A DNA stretch of 64,000 nucleotides from Methylobacterium sp. (lineage in GTDB: Bacteria; Pseudomonadota; Alphaproteobacteria; Rhizobiales; Beijerinckiaceae), in NCBI GenBank assembly GCA_002928875.1, contig PERO01000017.1, positions 1-64,000 on the forward strand. The letters run 5' to 3'. Each line of letters begins with the position of its first letter. The first letter of the stretch is position 1. A program made the translations under genes and the position numbers. This document shows positions 8,244 through 17,303 of this stretch, piece after piece. The notes beneath the pieces were generated by a model. It saw nothing but the letters and a program-made list of their open reading frames with translations, was not told the origin of the DNA and searched no databases.

Positions 8244-8873
8244 TCACGATGCCGCTGCGGCGTGGCTTGCGCAGAAACTGTCGACCAAGGCCGCGACCAG
8301 CGCCTCCCGGTCGAGCGGACGCACGACGTCACCGCCGAGATGGTCCTGGTGCAGCGCCCCCAGCACAAGCGGCGCGAGGAGCATCAGCGCGGCAAGGCGC
8401 GGCTCCACCGGCTTCATCTCGCCCCGCGCGACATGCGCCGCGAGCCGGGCCTCCAGCGCCTGCAGGGTGGGTTCGAACAGGTGCTCCAGATAGGCGCGGC
8501 CGGTCGCACCATCCTGCGTGCCTTCCGCGAGGCCGAAGGCGTGGATATCGCTGACGCGCGCCTCGAAAAGCCCCTCCGCCATGAAACGCATGGCGGCACG
8601 GATCGAGGCCGCGAAGGGCAGATCGGCGCGCGCGAGATGCGCGAGATAGGGCCGCCCCTGCGCACCCTGATGCGCCATCACCGCCGCGATGATCGCGGCG
8701 CGATTGCCGAAATAGTGCTTCAGCACCGGCACGCTCACCCCGGCGGCTTGCGCAAGGTCGCGCAGGCTGGGGGGTGGCCCGGCCGGCGGTGTCAGCGCGC
8801 GGTGCAGCCGGTCGAGGATCGCCTGCCTTTTCCCGAGGTAATCGCGGTTGCGATCGCCCGGCTTGCGGGGCAT
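8244..8873 (-). CDS. TetR family transcriptional regulator
   Basis: 209 residues. The N-terminal helix-turn-helix includes LRDLAQAAGVSVPVLKHYFG (about 38-57), followed by a ligand-binding helical domain. It begins 1 bp after the stop of the membrane fusion protein gene, so it is the last gene of the export operon and probably represses it in response to the exported or a related compound. It converges with the lysR gene 22 bp away. Confidence 0.9.
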   Translation of the reverse strand: MPRKPGDRNRDYLGKRQAILDRLHRALTPPAGPPPSLRDLAQAAGVSVPVLKHYFGNRAAIIAAVMAHQGAQGRPYLAHLARADLPFAASIRAAMRFMAEGLFEARVSDIHAFGLAEGTQDGATGRAYLEHLFEPTLQALEARLAAHVARGEMKPVEPRLAALMLLAPLVLGALHQDHLGGDVVRPLDREALVAALVDSFCASHAAAAS

Positions 8874-8874
8874 G

Positions 8875-10002
8875 TCATCCCTCCCCTGGTGGCGCGGCGT
8901 CGATCGTCACGTCGATGAGCTGGCCCGGTCTGAGGTCGATCGCCGGGTCGTCCACCGCATAGATCAGCTGCAGCACGCGGGTATCGACGCGCTCGTCCGC
9001 GCCACCGCCGAGGCTGCGCTTGTTCACGAGGATCGGTTCGGCGCGCACGAAGCGCAAGCGTATCGCCTCGTTCGGCAGGCCGCGCCGGGCGGCGCGCGCC
9101 GCGCGGCTCTCCATGCCCCGGTTGGGCGCGAGGCGCGGCAGGTCGGCCTCGTCGATATCGACGCGCACATGCAGCGGCGTGAGCAGGCCCATGGAGAGCG
9201 GCGCGGTGGCCCCGCCCGTGAGCGCGAATTCGCCGGCACGGATGTTCACCGCGAGGATCGTGCCGTCCGAGGGCGCGCGGATGACGAGCCGCTGCCGTTC
9301 GCGCCGGGCGAGTTCCAGCGCGGCCTCGGCCTGACGAATGGCCTGCCGGTCGGCAAGCCAGGAGGCACCGGGTCCGGTGGGGTCGATCAGCGCCAGCGCC
9401 GCCTTCGCCCCCTCGAAGCGGGCCGTCGCCTCGGCGAGCCGGCCCTCGCTCACGCGCAGCACGTTGCGGCGACGCGTGAGTTCGCGCTGGGTCATCGCGC
9501 CGCCCACGAGCTGGGTGCCGGTTTCCACCTGGTCCTTCGCCTCGTCGCGATCGGCGCGCGCGGCTTCCACCGCGCCTTGCGCGGCCTCCATCTCGGCGCG
9601 CAGCTGGCCCACGCGCCCCTCGGTCTGCGCGAGGCGGATCTCGGCGGCGCGCAGGTCCTGCTGGCGCTGTTCGAGCGTCGCGCCGAGGATCGTGTCGTCG
9701 AGCGCAAAGAGCACGTCGCCGAGGCTGACGCGGTCGCCCGGCTTCACACGGACTTCACGCACCACGCCCGCGACGGGTGTCGCGACCGCGACCTCGCGGC
9801 CGGAGGGCTCGACGATCCCCGCCCCGGCGACGAGGGTGGAGCGCGGCGCGCCGGCGCTCGCGGAAGTCGCCTGCGGCGCGGCGTTCGAACGCACGATGGA
9901 GAGCGTCGCGAGCGTCAGCAGCAGGGCCGCGAGGGCGGGCATCGCGACCATCAGCAGGCGCGCGCGGCGGATGCGGGGGAAGCGGATCTTCGGGAAGGTC
10001 AT
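8875..10002 (-). CDS. HlyD/DevB-type membrane fusion protein
   Basis: 375 residues. One N-terminal membrane anchor (about 15-37) is followed by a lipoyl/barrel-sandwich half (AGVVREVRVKPGDRVSLGDV), a long heptad-rich coiled coil (about 110-225) and the second half lipoyl motif (IRAPSDGTILAVNIRAGEFA). This is the periplasmic adaptor of tripartite ABC exporters. It overlaps the ATPase gene by 4 bp and forms, with that and the FtsX-type permease, a DevBCA/MacAB-like set. No outer-membrane channel gene is nearby, so a shared TolC would be used. Substrate unknown. Confidence 0.88.
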   Translation of the reverse strand: MTFPKIRFPRIRRARLLMVAMPALAALLLTLATLSIVRSNAAPQATSASAGAPRSTLVAGAGIVEPSGREVAVATPVAGVVREVRVKPGDRVSLGDVLFALDDTILGATLEQRQQDLRAAEIRLAQTEGRVGQLRAEMEAAQGAVEAARADRDEAKDQVETGTQLVGGAMTQRELTRRRNVLRVSEGRLAEATARFEGAKAALALIDPTGPGASWLADRQAIRQAEAALELARRERQRLVIRAPSDGTILAVNIRAGEFALTGGATAPLSMGLLTPLHVRVDIDEADLPRLAPNRGMESRAARAARRGLPNEAIRLRFVRAEPILVNKRSLGGGADERVDTRVLQLIYAVDDPAIDLRPGQLIDVTIDAAPPGEG

Positions 10003-10730
10003 GGTTGTGTCTCTCCGCGGATCGGGCGGGCGGGAATCCGGGCGGGGTCCGGGCGCTCCACATGGGTCAGCCGTCCGTCCGCCATGAAGGCGATGCGGTC
10101 GGCGTAGGGGTAGATGCGGTCGTCATGCGTCACGATGATCGCGGCGCGCTCCGGGTTCAGCGACACCTCGCGCAGGAGTTCGATCACCTGCCGCCCGGTC
10201 TCGGCATCGAGCGAGGCCGTGGGCTCGTCGCAGACGAGCAGGCGCGGCTCGTGGATCAGCGCGCGGGCGATGGCGACGCGCTGCTGCTGGCCGCCGGAGA
10301 GTTCGGAAGGCAGCTTGCCGAGATGCGCGCCGAGCCCGAGCAGCTCCAGCCAGGCGCAGGCGCGCTGGCGGGCCTTGCGCGGCGACACGCCCTGGATGAT
10401 GAGCGGCACCGCGACATTTTCCGCCGCATCGAGCGCGGGAAGCAGGTTGAATTGCTGGAAGACGAAACCCACCATGTCGCGCCGGAAGCGCACGAGATCG
10501 CCCGATTTCAGCCGGTTCGGCTCCGTGCCGAAGACCGAGAGCGCCCCGCCATCGGCCGAGAGCAGGGCCGAGAGGATGGAAATGAAGGTCGTCTTGCCGC
10601 AGCCGGAAGGGCCGACGAGAAAGGTCATCTCGCCGGCTTCCGCCTCGAAATCCACGCCGCGCAGCACCGATGTGCGCGTCTCGCCCGCGCCGAAGGATTT
10701 CGTGATGCCCGTGGTGACGATGGCCGGCAT
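9999..10730 (-). CDS. ABC exporter ATPase, DevA/LolD/MacB family
   Basis: 243 residues. Walker A is GPSGCGKTT, the signature is LSGGQQQRVAIARALI, Walker B is LLVCDEPTASLD and the H-loop is VTHDDRI. The short length, without extra domains, fits the LolD/MacB/DevA class that drives FtsX-type permeases by mechanotransmission instead of conventional substrate translocation. It lies 3 bp after the permease gene and overlaps the adaptor gene by 4 bp. Confidence 0.92.
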   Translation of the reverse strand: MPAIVTTGITKSFGAGETRTSVLRGVDFEAEAGEMTFLVGPSGCGKTTFISILSALLSADGGALSVFGTEPNRLKSGDLVRFRRDMVGFVFQQFNLLPALDAAENVAVPLIIQGVSPRKARQRACAWLELLGLGAHLGKLPSELSGGQQQRVAIARALIHEPRLLVCDEPTASLDAETGRQVIELLREVSLNPERAAIIVTHDDRIYPYADRIAFMADGRLTHVERPDPARIPARPIRGETQP

Positions 10731-10733
10731 GGT

Positions 10734-11876
10734 TCAGCCCCGGAACACGGTGGCGGGGTCGAGCCGCAACACGCGACGGATCGCGATGAGGCTCGCGAGC
10801 GAGACGATCACGGCCGTGGCACCGGCCACCATCACCGCGATCTGCCAGGGCAGCCAGAAGCCCTTGAGATCCGAGAAGGGCTGGTTCACCGCGTCGAAGA
10901 AGCCGGAGGCGATCCACAGACCGATCGCATAGCCGATGAAGGCGACCACCAGCGCCTGCGCCAGCACCATGCCGAGCAAGCGCCAGTTGGAGAGGCCCAT
11001 GGCCTTCAGCACCGCGAATTGCTTCAGGTTGTCGTTCACGAAGAGCGTGAAGGTGAGGCCCGTCACCAGGATGCCCACCACCGCGCCGAGCGCGATCACC
11101 ACGCCGAAGGAGGGCGCGATGCCGGTATTGTTCAGCACGTAATCGATGGTGCGGCGCTGGAATTCCGGTGTGGTCAGCGCGAGAAGCCCGGTCTGCGCGG
11201 AAATCGCCTGCGCGATGGCGCGAGGGTCGCGGCCGGGTTCGGCCTCCACGAGAATGAAGGAGAGGCGGTTGCGCCCGCCCGGCACATAGGACAGTGCCTG
11301 CGAGAGTCGGGTATAGACGATGACCGGCGCGGTAAATCCCGGCAGCGCTTCGGTGATGGCGACGACGGTGGCGCGCCGGTCGTTCACCTCGATCTCCTTG
11401 CCTGTTGCGAGCGGTTCGCCCGGCCAGAGGCGCGAGAAGCCGAGCTGATCCAGCGCGATGGCATCGGGCCGACGCAGATCCTCGGGCGAACCCACGACGA
11501 AGCGCGGATTGATGCCGAGCAGGCTCGCATCATCCACCCCGAGGAAGGCCGCCGCGGAGGAGCGGCCCTGCGGCGTGCGCAGCGTCGTCGTCGCCTGCAC
11601 GAGGGGCGAGGCCTGCCGCACGCCCTCCACCCCGCGCACGCGGTAAAGCTCCACGTCGCGCATCGCGGTGGGGCCCTCGGCAGTCTCGGTCTTGGGGTCC
11701 ATCACCCAGATCGCGACGCCCTGCGCCTCGGTGACCGTGTTCGCCGCGCGCGAGATGAGGCCGATGAAGAAGCCGCCCTGCTGCGCCATCAGCAAGGTGG
11801 AAAAGGCGATGCCCATCACGAGGCCGAGCATCTTCACGATGTCGCCGAACAGCATCTTCAACGCGATCCCGAGCAT
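10734..11876 (-). CDS. FtsX/DevC-type ABC permease
   Basis: 380 residues with one N-terminal membrane segment (about 14-38), a large periplasmic domain (about 40-255) and three C-terminal membrane segments, the MacB/FtsX topology. The C-terminus ends in the usual LRLDPATVFRG. It is the first gene of a four-gene operon (permease, ATPase, HlyD-type adaptor, TetR). The DevC group is the closest recognisable type. The divergent neighbour is cobU, with 128 bp between them. Confidence 0.88.
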   Translation of the reverse strand: MLGIALKMLFGDIVKMLGLVMGIAFSTLLMAQQGGFFIGLISRAANTVTEAQGVAIWVMDPKTETAEGPTAMRDVELYRVRGVEGVRQASPLVQATTTLRTPQGRSSAAAFLGVDDASLLGINPRFVVGSPEDLRRPDAIALDQLGFSRLWPGEPLATGKEIEVNDRRATVVAITEALPGFTAPVIVYTRLSQALSYVPGGRNRLSFILVEAEPGRDPRAIAQAISAQTGLLALTTPEFQRRTIDYVLNNTGIAPSFGVVIALGAVVGILVTGLTFTLFVNDNLKQFAVLKAMGLSNWRLLGMVLAQALVVAFIGYAIGLWIASGFFDAVNQPFSDLKGFWLPWQIAVMVAGATAVIVSLASLIAIRRVLRLDPATVFRG

Positions 11877-12004
11877 GGAATAGCCTATGACAGTTGTACT
11901 AATCCATCTACGCGGCCAGCCGCGCGCCGGATCATGACGGCGGGTTGCCGCCCATCGAAGAACATGCGAACCGGAGGCGAGCCGCCCTCACCCGGATGCC
12001 TCGC

Positions 12005-12559
12005 ATGAATGAGCCGGAATACCCCTCGATCGGCCCTGCCCTGCCCTGCTCCACTCTCGTCCTCGGTGGCGCACGCTCCGGCAAATCCGGCTTCGCGGAA
12101 CGCCTCGCGCGGGAAAGCGGCCTCGTGCGGATCTACATCGCCACGGCGCAGGGCTTCGACGAGGAGATGCGCGCCCGCATTGCCCGCCACAAGGCGGATC
12201 GCGCAGGCGACGGCTGGGAGACGATCGAGGAGCCCATCGCCCTGCCGGATGCCATCCGCCGCGAGGCCGAACGGAATCGCGTGCTGCTCGTCGATTGCCT
12301 CACGCTCTGGCTTTCGAACGTGATGCTGGCGGAAGCTGATGTCGCGCTGGCGCAGGCTGCCCTGCTCGAAAGCCTCGCGGGCGCGAAAGGTCCGGTCATC
12401 CTCGTCTCCAACGAAGTCGGCATGGGCCTTGTGCCGGAGACGAAACTCGGCCGCGATTTCCGCGACGCGCAGGGCCGGCTCAATCAGGCCGTGGCGTTGG
12501 CGGTGCCGCGCGTGTTCTTCGTGGCGGCGGGCCTGCCCATCACGCTGAAGGCGCCGTGA
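12005..12559 (+). CDS. cobU: Adenosylcobinamide kinase / guanylyltransferase
   Basis: 184 residues, the usual size for CobU/CobP, which phosphorylates adenosylcobinamide and transfers GMP to it in the nucleotide-loop assembly of vitamin B12. The P-loop GGARSGKS (about 17-24) sits near the N-terminus, RHKADR follows the guanylylation region and [14 protein letters not shown] is diagnostic. The start is uncertain: ATGs at 11996 and 11945 are in frame, but the chosen one best matches family length. Its stop overlaps the cobQ start. No cobalamin riboswitch was found upstream. Confidence 0.92.
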   Translation: MNEPEYPSIGPALPCSTLVLGGARSGKSGFAERLARESGLVRIYIATAQGFDEEMRARIARHKADRAGDGWETIEEPIALPDAIRREAERNRVLLVDCLTLWLSNVMLAEADVALAQAALLESLAGAKGPVILVSNEVGMGLVPETKLGRDFRDAQGRLNQAVALAVPRVFFVAAGLPITLKAP

Positions 12560-14034
12560 TGGCAGGCTGGAAACCCGCGCCCGCGATCATGCTGATGGGC
12601 ACCGGCTCGAATGTCGGGAAATCGACCCTCGTCGCCGGGCTCGCGCGGGCCTTCGTGCGGCGGGGCCTCAAAGTGATGCCCTTCAAGCCGCAAAACATGT
12701 CGAACAACGCCGCCGTGACGGTCGATGGCGGCGAAATCGGCCGCGCGCAGGCGGTGCAGGCCATGGCCGCGCGCGTCGCACCCATCGTGCACATGAATCC
12801 GGTGCTGCTCAAGCCCGAGACCGATACCGGCGCGCAGGTCATCGTGCAGGGCAAGCGCTTCGGCACCCTGCACGCCCTGGATTACGGCACGCGGAAAGCG
12901 ACGCTGATGGCGCCCGTGCTGGAGAGCTTCGCGCATCTCTCGGCCGGGGCCGATCTCGTGCTCATCGAGGGCGCGGGCAGCCCGGCGGAAATCAACCTGC
13001 GCGCCGGCGACATCGCCAATATGGGCTTCGCGCTCGCGGCTGACGTGCCCGTCGCGATGATCGGCGATATCGATCGCGGCGGGGTGATCGCGAGCCTTGT
13101 CGGCACGCATGCCGTGCTCGAACCCGAGGAGCGCGCGCTCATTCGCGCGTTTCTCGTCAACAAGTTTCGCGGCGACATGCGGCTCTTCGCGGATGGCATG
13201 ACGGAGATCGCGAACCGCACCGGCTGGCAGGCGCTCGGCATCCTGCCGTGGTTTCCCGCCGCGTTCCGCCTGCCGGCGGAGGATGCTCTGGACCTCGCGA
13301 GCGGGCCGGGCGGCAAGGGGCGCTTGAAGATCGCCGTGCCGATCATCGCGCGCATCGCGAATTTCGACGATCTCGACCCGCTGCGGCAGGAGGCCGACGT
13401 CGAATTGCGGTTGATCCCGCCGGGCGAGCCTTTGCCGGGCGACGCCGATCTCGTGATCCTGCCGGGATCGAAATCGACCATCGGCGATCTCGCGTTTTTC
13501 CGCGCGCAGGGCTGGGAGATCGACCTTCGCGCGCATATCCGGCGCGGCGGGCATGTGCTCGGCCTCTGCGGCGGCTACCAGATGCTGGGGCGCATGATCC
13601 GCGATCCGGACGGCGTGGAGGGCGCGCCGGGCGCGGTAGAAGGCCTCGGCCTCCTCGAGATCGAGACGGTGCTGACGCCGGACAAGATCACCGCGCCCGT
13701 CACCGCGCGCGACCTCGCGACGGGCGAACAGATTGCCGGCTATGAAATTCATCTCGGCCGATCCGCAGGGCCGGATTGCGCGCGGCCCGTGCTGGAGATC
13801 GCGGGGCGGATGGACGGCGCGACGAGCCCCGACGGGCGCATCAAGGGCACCTATGTGCACGGGCTCTTCGGCGCGGACCAATTCCGCGCGGCCTGGCTCG
13901 CGGGGTTCGGGCGGGCGAGCCAACTCGCCTATGCGCAGGGCATCGAGGCGACGCTGGAGGCGCTGGCCGATCATTGCGAGGCGCATCTCGATCTCGATGC
14001 GATCCTCGATATCGCGCGCTCACGCGGCCAATAA
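12559..14034 (+). CDS. cobQ: Cobyric acid synthase
   Basis: 491 residues. CobQ amidates four side chains of adenosylcobyrinic acid a,c-diamide, using glutamine and ATP. The N-terminal ATPase part carries [19 protein letters not shown] and [11 protein letters not shown]. The C-terminal type I glutamine amidotransferase part has the nucleophile region [10 protein letters not shown] (Cys about 336) and the catalytic His in [12 protein letters not shown] at 12559 overlaps the cobU stop by one base (TGATG); a GTG 3 bp earlier is less likely. The 3' end overlaps the convergent cbiB by 15 bp. Confidence 0.96.
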   Translation: MAGWKPAPAIMLMGTGSNVGKSTLVAGLARAFVRRGLKVMPFKPQNMSNNAAVTVDGGEIGRAQAVQAMAARVAPIVHMNPVLLKPETDTGAQVIVQGKRFGTLHALDYGTRKATLMAPVLESFAHLSAGADLVLIEGAGSPAEINLRAGDIANMGFALAADVPVAMIGDIDRGGVIASLVGTHAVLEPEERALIRAFLVNKFRGDMRLFADGMTEIANRTGWQALGILPWFPAAFRLPAEDALDLASGPGGKGRLKIAVPIIARIANFDDLDPLRQEADVELRLIPPGEPLPGDADLVILPGSKSTIGDLAFFRAQGWEIDLRAHIRRGGHVLGLCGGYQMLGRMIRDPDGVEGAPGAVEGLGLLEIETVLTPDKITAPVTARDLATGEQIAGYEIHLGRSAGPDCARPVLEIAGRMDGATSPDGRIKGTYVHGLFGADQFRAAWLAGFGRASQLAYAQGIEATLEALADHCEAHLDLDAILDIARSRGQ

Positions 14035-14994
14035 GGCGAGCCCGGCGAGAAGGACGAATTGCAGCCCGCAGGCCGCCACCAGCAGGCGCAGCGCGCGGGC
14101 AATGTCGCCGGCATCGGCAGCCACGCGCCCTTCCGGGTTCAGGAAGGGGTCATCCACCCGCCTGTCGCCATATTGGCGCGGCCCCGCGAGCGCGACGCCC
14201 AGCGCTCCGGCCATCGCGGCTTCGGGCCATCCCGCATTCGGCGATTTGTGAACGCGCGCATCGCGCATCATGATCTTCAGCGCCGGCCCGATCCGCCCGC
14301 CCGCGATGGGCGCGACGAATGCCACGAGCAGGCCCGCGAGGCGCGCCGGCACGAGGTTCACGAGATCGTCGAGCCGCGCCGCCGCCCAGCCATAGGCCTC
14401 GAAGCGGGCATTGCGATGCCCGATCATCGAATCCGCCGTGTTGATCGCCTTGTAAAGGACGAGGCCCGGCAGGCCGAGCAACGCGAACCAGAAGACCGGC
14501 GCGACGACGCCGTCGGAGAAATTCTCGGCCGTGGTCTCGATCGCGGCGCGCGCGATACCCGCCTCGTCGAGGCTCTCCGGGTTGCGCCCCACCACCATGG
14601 AGACGGCGCGGCGGGCGGCCTCCAGCCCCTCCCCGGCCAAAGCGGCGCGAACCCGCGCGACATGCGCATAAAGCGAATTCTGCGCGAGCAGCACCGAGGC
14701 GACGAGCCCGGCGATGACGGGATGCCCCGGCATAAGCCTCAGCACGGCATCGACCGCGATCGCGATCGTGCCGCAGATCGCGAGCACGGCGACGAGCGCC
14801 AGCGCGCCGAGCGCCCGGCGCAACCCGAACGACAGGGCCTCCCGGTTCAACCCGCGTTCGAGCCCGGAAATCAGCGCGCCCATCCAGCTCACGGGGTGCG
14901 GAAACCGCCGCCAGAGCATGTCCGGATCGCCGATCAGCGCATCCGCCACCAGCGCGACGAGCAGGATGGTCAGGGTGTCGGCTTCAATCAGCAT
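14020..14994 (-). CDS. cbiB: Adenosylcobinamide-phosphate synthase (CbiB/CobD)
   Basis: 324-residue polytopic inner-membrane protein that joins the aminopropanol arm to adenosylcobyric acid. Conserved blocks include [20 protein letters not shown] near the N-terminus, [27 protein letters not shown] and DSMIGHRN. It is called CobD in the aerobic pathway nomenclature. It overlaps btuF by 11 bp upstream and converges on cobQ, placing three B12 assembly genes and a cobalamin-binding gene together. Confidence 0.95.
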   Translation of the reverse strand: MLIEADTLTILLVALVADALIGDPDMLWRRFPHPVSWMGALISGLERGLNREALSFGLRRALGALALVAVLAICGTIAIAVDAVLRLMPGHPVIAGLVASVLLAQNSLYAHVARVRAALAGEGLEAARRAVSMVVGRNPESLDEAGIARAAIETTAENFSDGVVAPVFWFALLGLPGLVLYKAINTADSMIGHRNARFEAYGWAAARLDDLVNLVPARLAGLLVAFVAPIAGGRIGPALKIMMRDARVHKSPNAGWPEAAMAGALGVALAGPRQYGDRRVDDPFLNPEGRVAADAGDIARALRLLVAACGLQFVLLAGLALLAA

Positions 14995-15928
14995 CGCGCG
15001 GCGTCAGGCGTCCCAGGGCGGCGGCGAGCCGGCGCATCGCCTCGCCGAGCATCGGTCCGCCGCAGACGGTCAGGCGTTCGGGGATGATCAATCGGCGCTC
15101 GGGCGGAAACAAAGCCGCGATGGCGGGATGCAGCAGCATCGCGCGGCCCTGATCCTCGGCCTGGTCATCGTCGCGGGTGAGCAGGATGGCGTCGGGCCGC
15201 AAGGCGACGACCTGTTCGAGGCTCACGAACCCGCCGGCCTGAAGACCGAGTTCGCCCGCGGCGTTCACGAGCCCCGCTTCGGCCAGCAACTCGCCCATCA
15301 GCGAATCCGCGCCCGACACCCAGCCGCGCCGCGCCAGCGGCAGCACGCGCAGGCTTCGCGCGTTGGCGGCTTTTCTCAAGTCATCGAGCGCCGCGTCGAG
15401 GGCGGCGATGCGCTGCGCCGCGGCATCGCGCGCTCCGGTGATCTCGCCGAAGCGGCGGATCTGCGCGCGGGTCTCGGCCAGGGTGCGCGCCGGTGCGAAT
15501 TCCTCCATCGGCACGCCCTGCGCGCGGATGAACTCGCGCGTCGCCCGCTTCGTGAAGGTGCCCGAGACGACGAGATCCGGCCGGATCACCATCACCTCCT
15601 CGGCCGTGCCGGAGAGGAGCGGCAGGCCGCGCGCCCGCTCCGCGAGATAGGAGCGCGCGTCATCGGCCGCGAAGGGGCTGAGCCCGGCGATCGCGGCGCG
15701 CGGCGCGAGATCGAGCAGCAGCTGATCCGTGCACATGTTGAGCGAGACGATGCGGCGCGTTGCCGCGTCCTGCGCCAATGCGGGCCGCCCGGCCATCAGG
15801 CCGGTCACCAGACCGGCAGCAAGGAAGCCGGCAAACAGAACGGGAAGCGCGGCGCCAAAACGATTGCGCCGCAGGGCACGACCTGCCGTTGCATTGGCGG
15901 ATGAGGATGCGAGGAGCCGGAACGGCAT
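14984..15928 (-). CDS. Periplasmic cobalamin/siderophore-type binding protein (BtuF-like)
   Basis: 314 residues with a long signal sequence (hydrophobic part about 26-50, cleavage near ALA-QD). The mature part has the helical-backbone fold of class III binding proteins: RRIVSLNMCTDQLLLDL, PLLSGTAEEVMVIRPDLVV and a second lobe ending near ERLTVCGGP. The neighbouring B12 genes make cobalamin or cobinamide the likely ligand. BtuC and BtuD partners are not in the window. Its leader holds a tandem duplication of the ribosome-binding segment (15933-15966). Confidence 0.82.
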   Translation of the reverse strand: MPFRLLASSSANATAGRALRRNRFGAALPVLFAGFLAAGLVTGLMAGRPALAQDAATRRIVSLNMCTDQLLLDLAPRAAIAGLSPFAADDARSYLAERARGLPLLSGTAEEVMVIRPDLVVSGTFTKRATREFIRAQGVPMEEFAPARTLAETRAQIRRFGEITGARDAAAQRIAALDAALDDLRKAANARSLRVLPLARRGWVSGADSLMGELLAEAGLVNAAGELGLQAGGFVSLEQVVALRPDAILLTRDDDQAEDQGRAMLLHPAIAALFPPERRLIIPERLTVCGGPMLGEAMRRLAAALGRLTPRDAD

Positions 15929-15932
15929 CGGC

Positions 15933-15966
15933 TTTCTCCGGGTTGCGCCTTTCTCCGGGTTGCGCC
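15933..15966 (-). repeat. Tandem 17-bp repeat containing the btuF ribosome-binding site
   Basis: Two perfect copies of a 17-bp unit, read on the minus strand as GGCGCAACCCGGAGAAA, end 5 nt before the btuF ATG at 15928. Each copy carries a GGAG Shine-Dalgarno core, so the leader has two candidate ribosome sites. Confidence 0.85.
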
Positions 15967-16127
15967 GGGCAGCGCGGGAAGCCTCCCGGTTTCAGCATGC
16001 CTCGCCCCCGCGCGCAACCCGCGCGTGCCGGCATCCATCCTCACGCGCCACTGGCGAAACCGTGTTCGCGGGGTGACGTGCGCTTCCGGTAAAACACCCG
16101 GGCTACAACCAAAGTAGGGAGCACTTC

Positions 16128-17120
16128 ATGAATTTCCGGACCTCCACCGCCTTTCCGGCCCTCGTCGCGATGGGGCTTGTTGGCCTGCATGCGCCAGCCA
16201 TGGCCCAGAGCCAACCCACGGAGGCGATCGTGGAGACGATGCGGACGCTCTCCGGCAAGCAGAAGGCGCGGCCGAGCGGCGCCAAGGGCCAGTGCTTCAC
16301 CGCACGCTTCACGCCGGCAGCCGATGCCGCGAAACTGACCAAATCTGCCGCTTTCGCGAAGGAATCCGCTGCCATCGTGCGGTTCTCGGTCGGCGGCGGC
16401 AATCCGAAGGTGGCGGATGCCACGAAGACCGTCAATCGCGGCCTCTCGCTGCGCATCGATCCGAACGGGCCGGGCCAGAGCGAGTTCGTGATGGTGAATG
16501 CGCCCGTGAATTTCGTGCGCTCGCCCGCGCAGATGCTGGCCTTCCTGCAGGCGCGCCTGCCCGGCGCCGACGGCAAGCCCGATGCCGAGAAGATCAAGGC
16601 CTTCACGGAAGCCAACCCGGAAACCACCAACCAGGGCAAGTACCTGGCTTCCAAGCCCGTCCCGGGCTCGTGGGTTGGCCAGAACTACTGGGCGATCCAC
16701 CCCTACACCTTCACGAACGCGCAGGGCGCGCAGCAGATCGTGAAGTTCCGCTTCGTGCCGCAGGGCGGCGAAGTCGGCCTGACGGACGACGAGGCCAAGG
16801 CGAAGCCGGCGGATTTCCTCGTGGATGAACTCAAGGGCCGTCTCGCCGACAAGAAGCCCACCGGCTTTGATGTCGTCGCGATCCTCGGCAACGCCGCCGA
16901 TGCCCAGAAGCCTGCGACCGAGCAGTGGACCGACGAGGACAAGCGCCCGACCGTGAAGGTCGCGACGCTGACCATCACCGGCCTCGAGAAGAACGAGACC
17001 TGCGACGGGCAGATCTTCGATCCCACCACTTTGGCCGACGGCCTTGCCGGCCCGAAGAACGACCCGCTCTTCGTCGAGCGTCAGCCGGCCTACGCGATTT
17101 CCATCACGCAACGCAACTGA
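16128..17120 (+). CDS. Periplasmic catalase-related heme peroxidase, SrpA-like
   Basis: 330 residues with signal peptide ending APAMAQ. Similar to the short catalase-family proteins of the SrpA group: VRFSVGGGNPKVAD, GLSLRIDPNG and FVMVNAPVNFVRSPAQM are typical, and the C-terminus DPLFVERQPAYAISI holds the family tail. In ordinary heme catalases the distal His lies in an H-A-K-G motif; here it reads GAKG (G51), so the catalytic His appears to be missing. AGGGAG precedes the ATG by 6 nt. The gene is monocistronic and ends in a strong terminator. Peroxidatic activity is therefore doubtful. Confidence 0.82.
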   Translation: MNFRTSTAFPALVAMGLVGLHAPAMAQSQPTEAIVETMRTLSGKQKARPSGAKGQCFTARFTPAADAAKLTKSAAFAKESAAIVRFSVGGGNPKVADATKTVNRGLSLRIDPNGPGQSEFVMVNAPVNFVRSPAQMLAFLQARLPGADGKPDAEKIKAFTEANPETTNQGKYLASKPVPGSWVGQNYWAIHPYTFTNAQGAQQIVKFRFVPQGGEVGLTDDEAKAKPADFLVDELKGRLADKKPTGFDVVAILGNAADAQKPATEQWTDEDKRPTVKVATLTITGLEKNETCDGQIFDPTTLADGLAGPKNDPLFVERQPAYAISITQRN

Positions 17121-17194
17121 GGCGCGTTTCGAACTGCGCGCGATGGACCAGCTTTCGACCAGACCGGGCTTGCCCCGCCCAGGTGGTCGAGCGG

Positions 17195-17230
17195 ATGGCC
17201 GGAGGTGTCCCGACCTCCGGCCATTCTTTT
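17195..17230 (+). terminator. Rho-independent terminator of the catalase-related gene
   Basis: A 12-bp perfect stem (arms 17195-17206 and 17213-17224, core GGCCGGAGGT/ACCTCCGGCC) with a 6-nt loop is followed by TCTTTT, 75 bp after the stop codon. Confidence 0.88.
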
Positions 17231-17303
17231 GTTCTCAATCGCGCCCGAGCCGTGGGGTCGGGCCGGGTCTTGCTCCGGCCGCGCAACGCGGCTGAACCGT
17301 CTC

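Noticed and set aside
11877..12004. Cobalamin riboswitch before cobU
   Set aside because: No B12-box-like sequence or conserved core was seen in the 128 bp, and the spacer is too short for a complete element.
15929..16127. Cobalamin riboswitch before btuF
   Set aside because: A GCCACTG string is present on the + strand at 16049, but not in the btuF orientation and without the other conserved segments.
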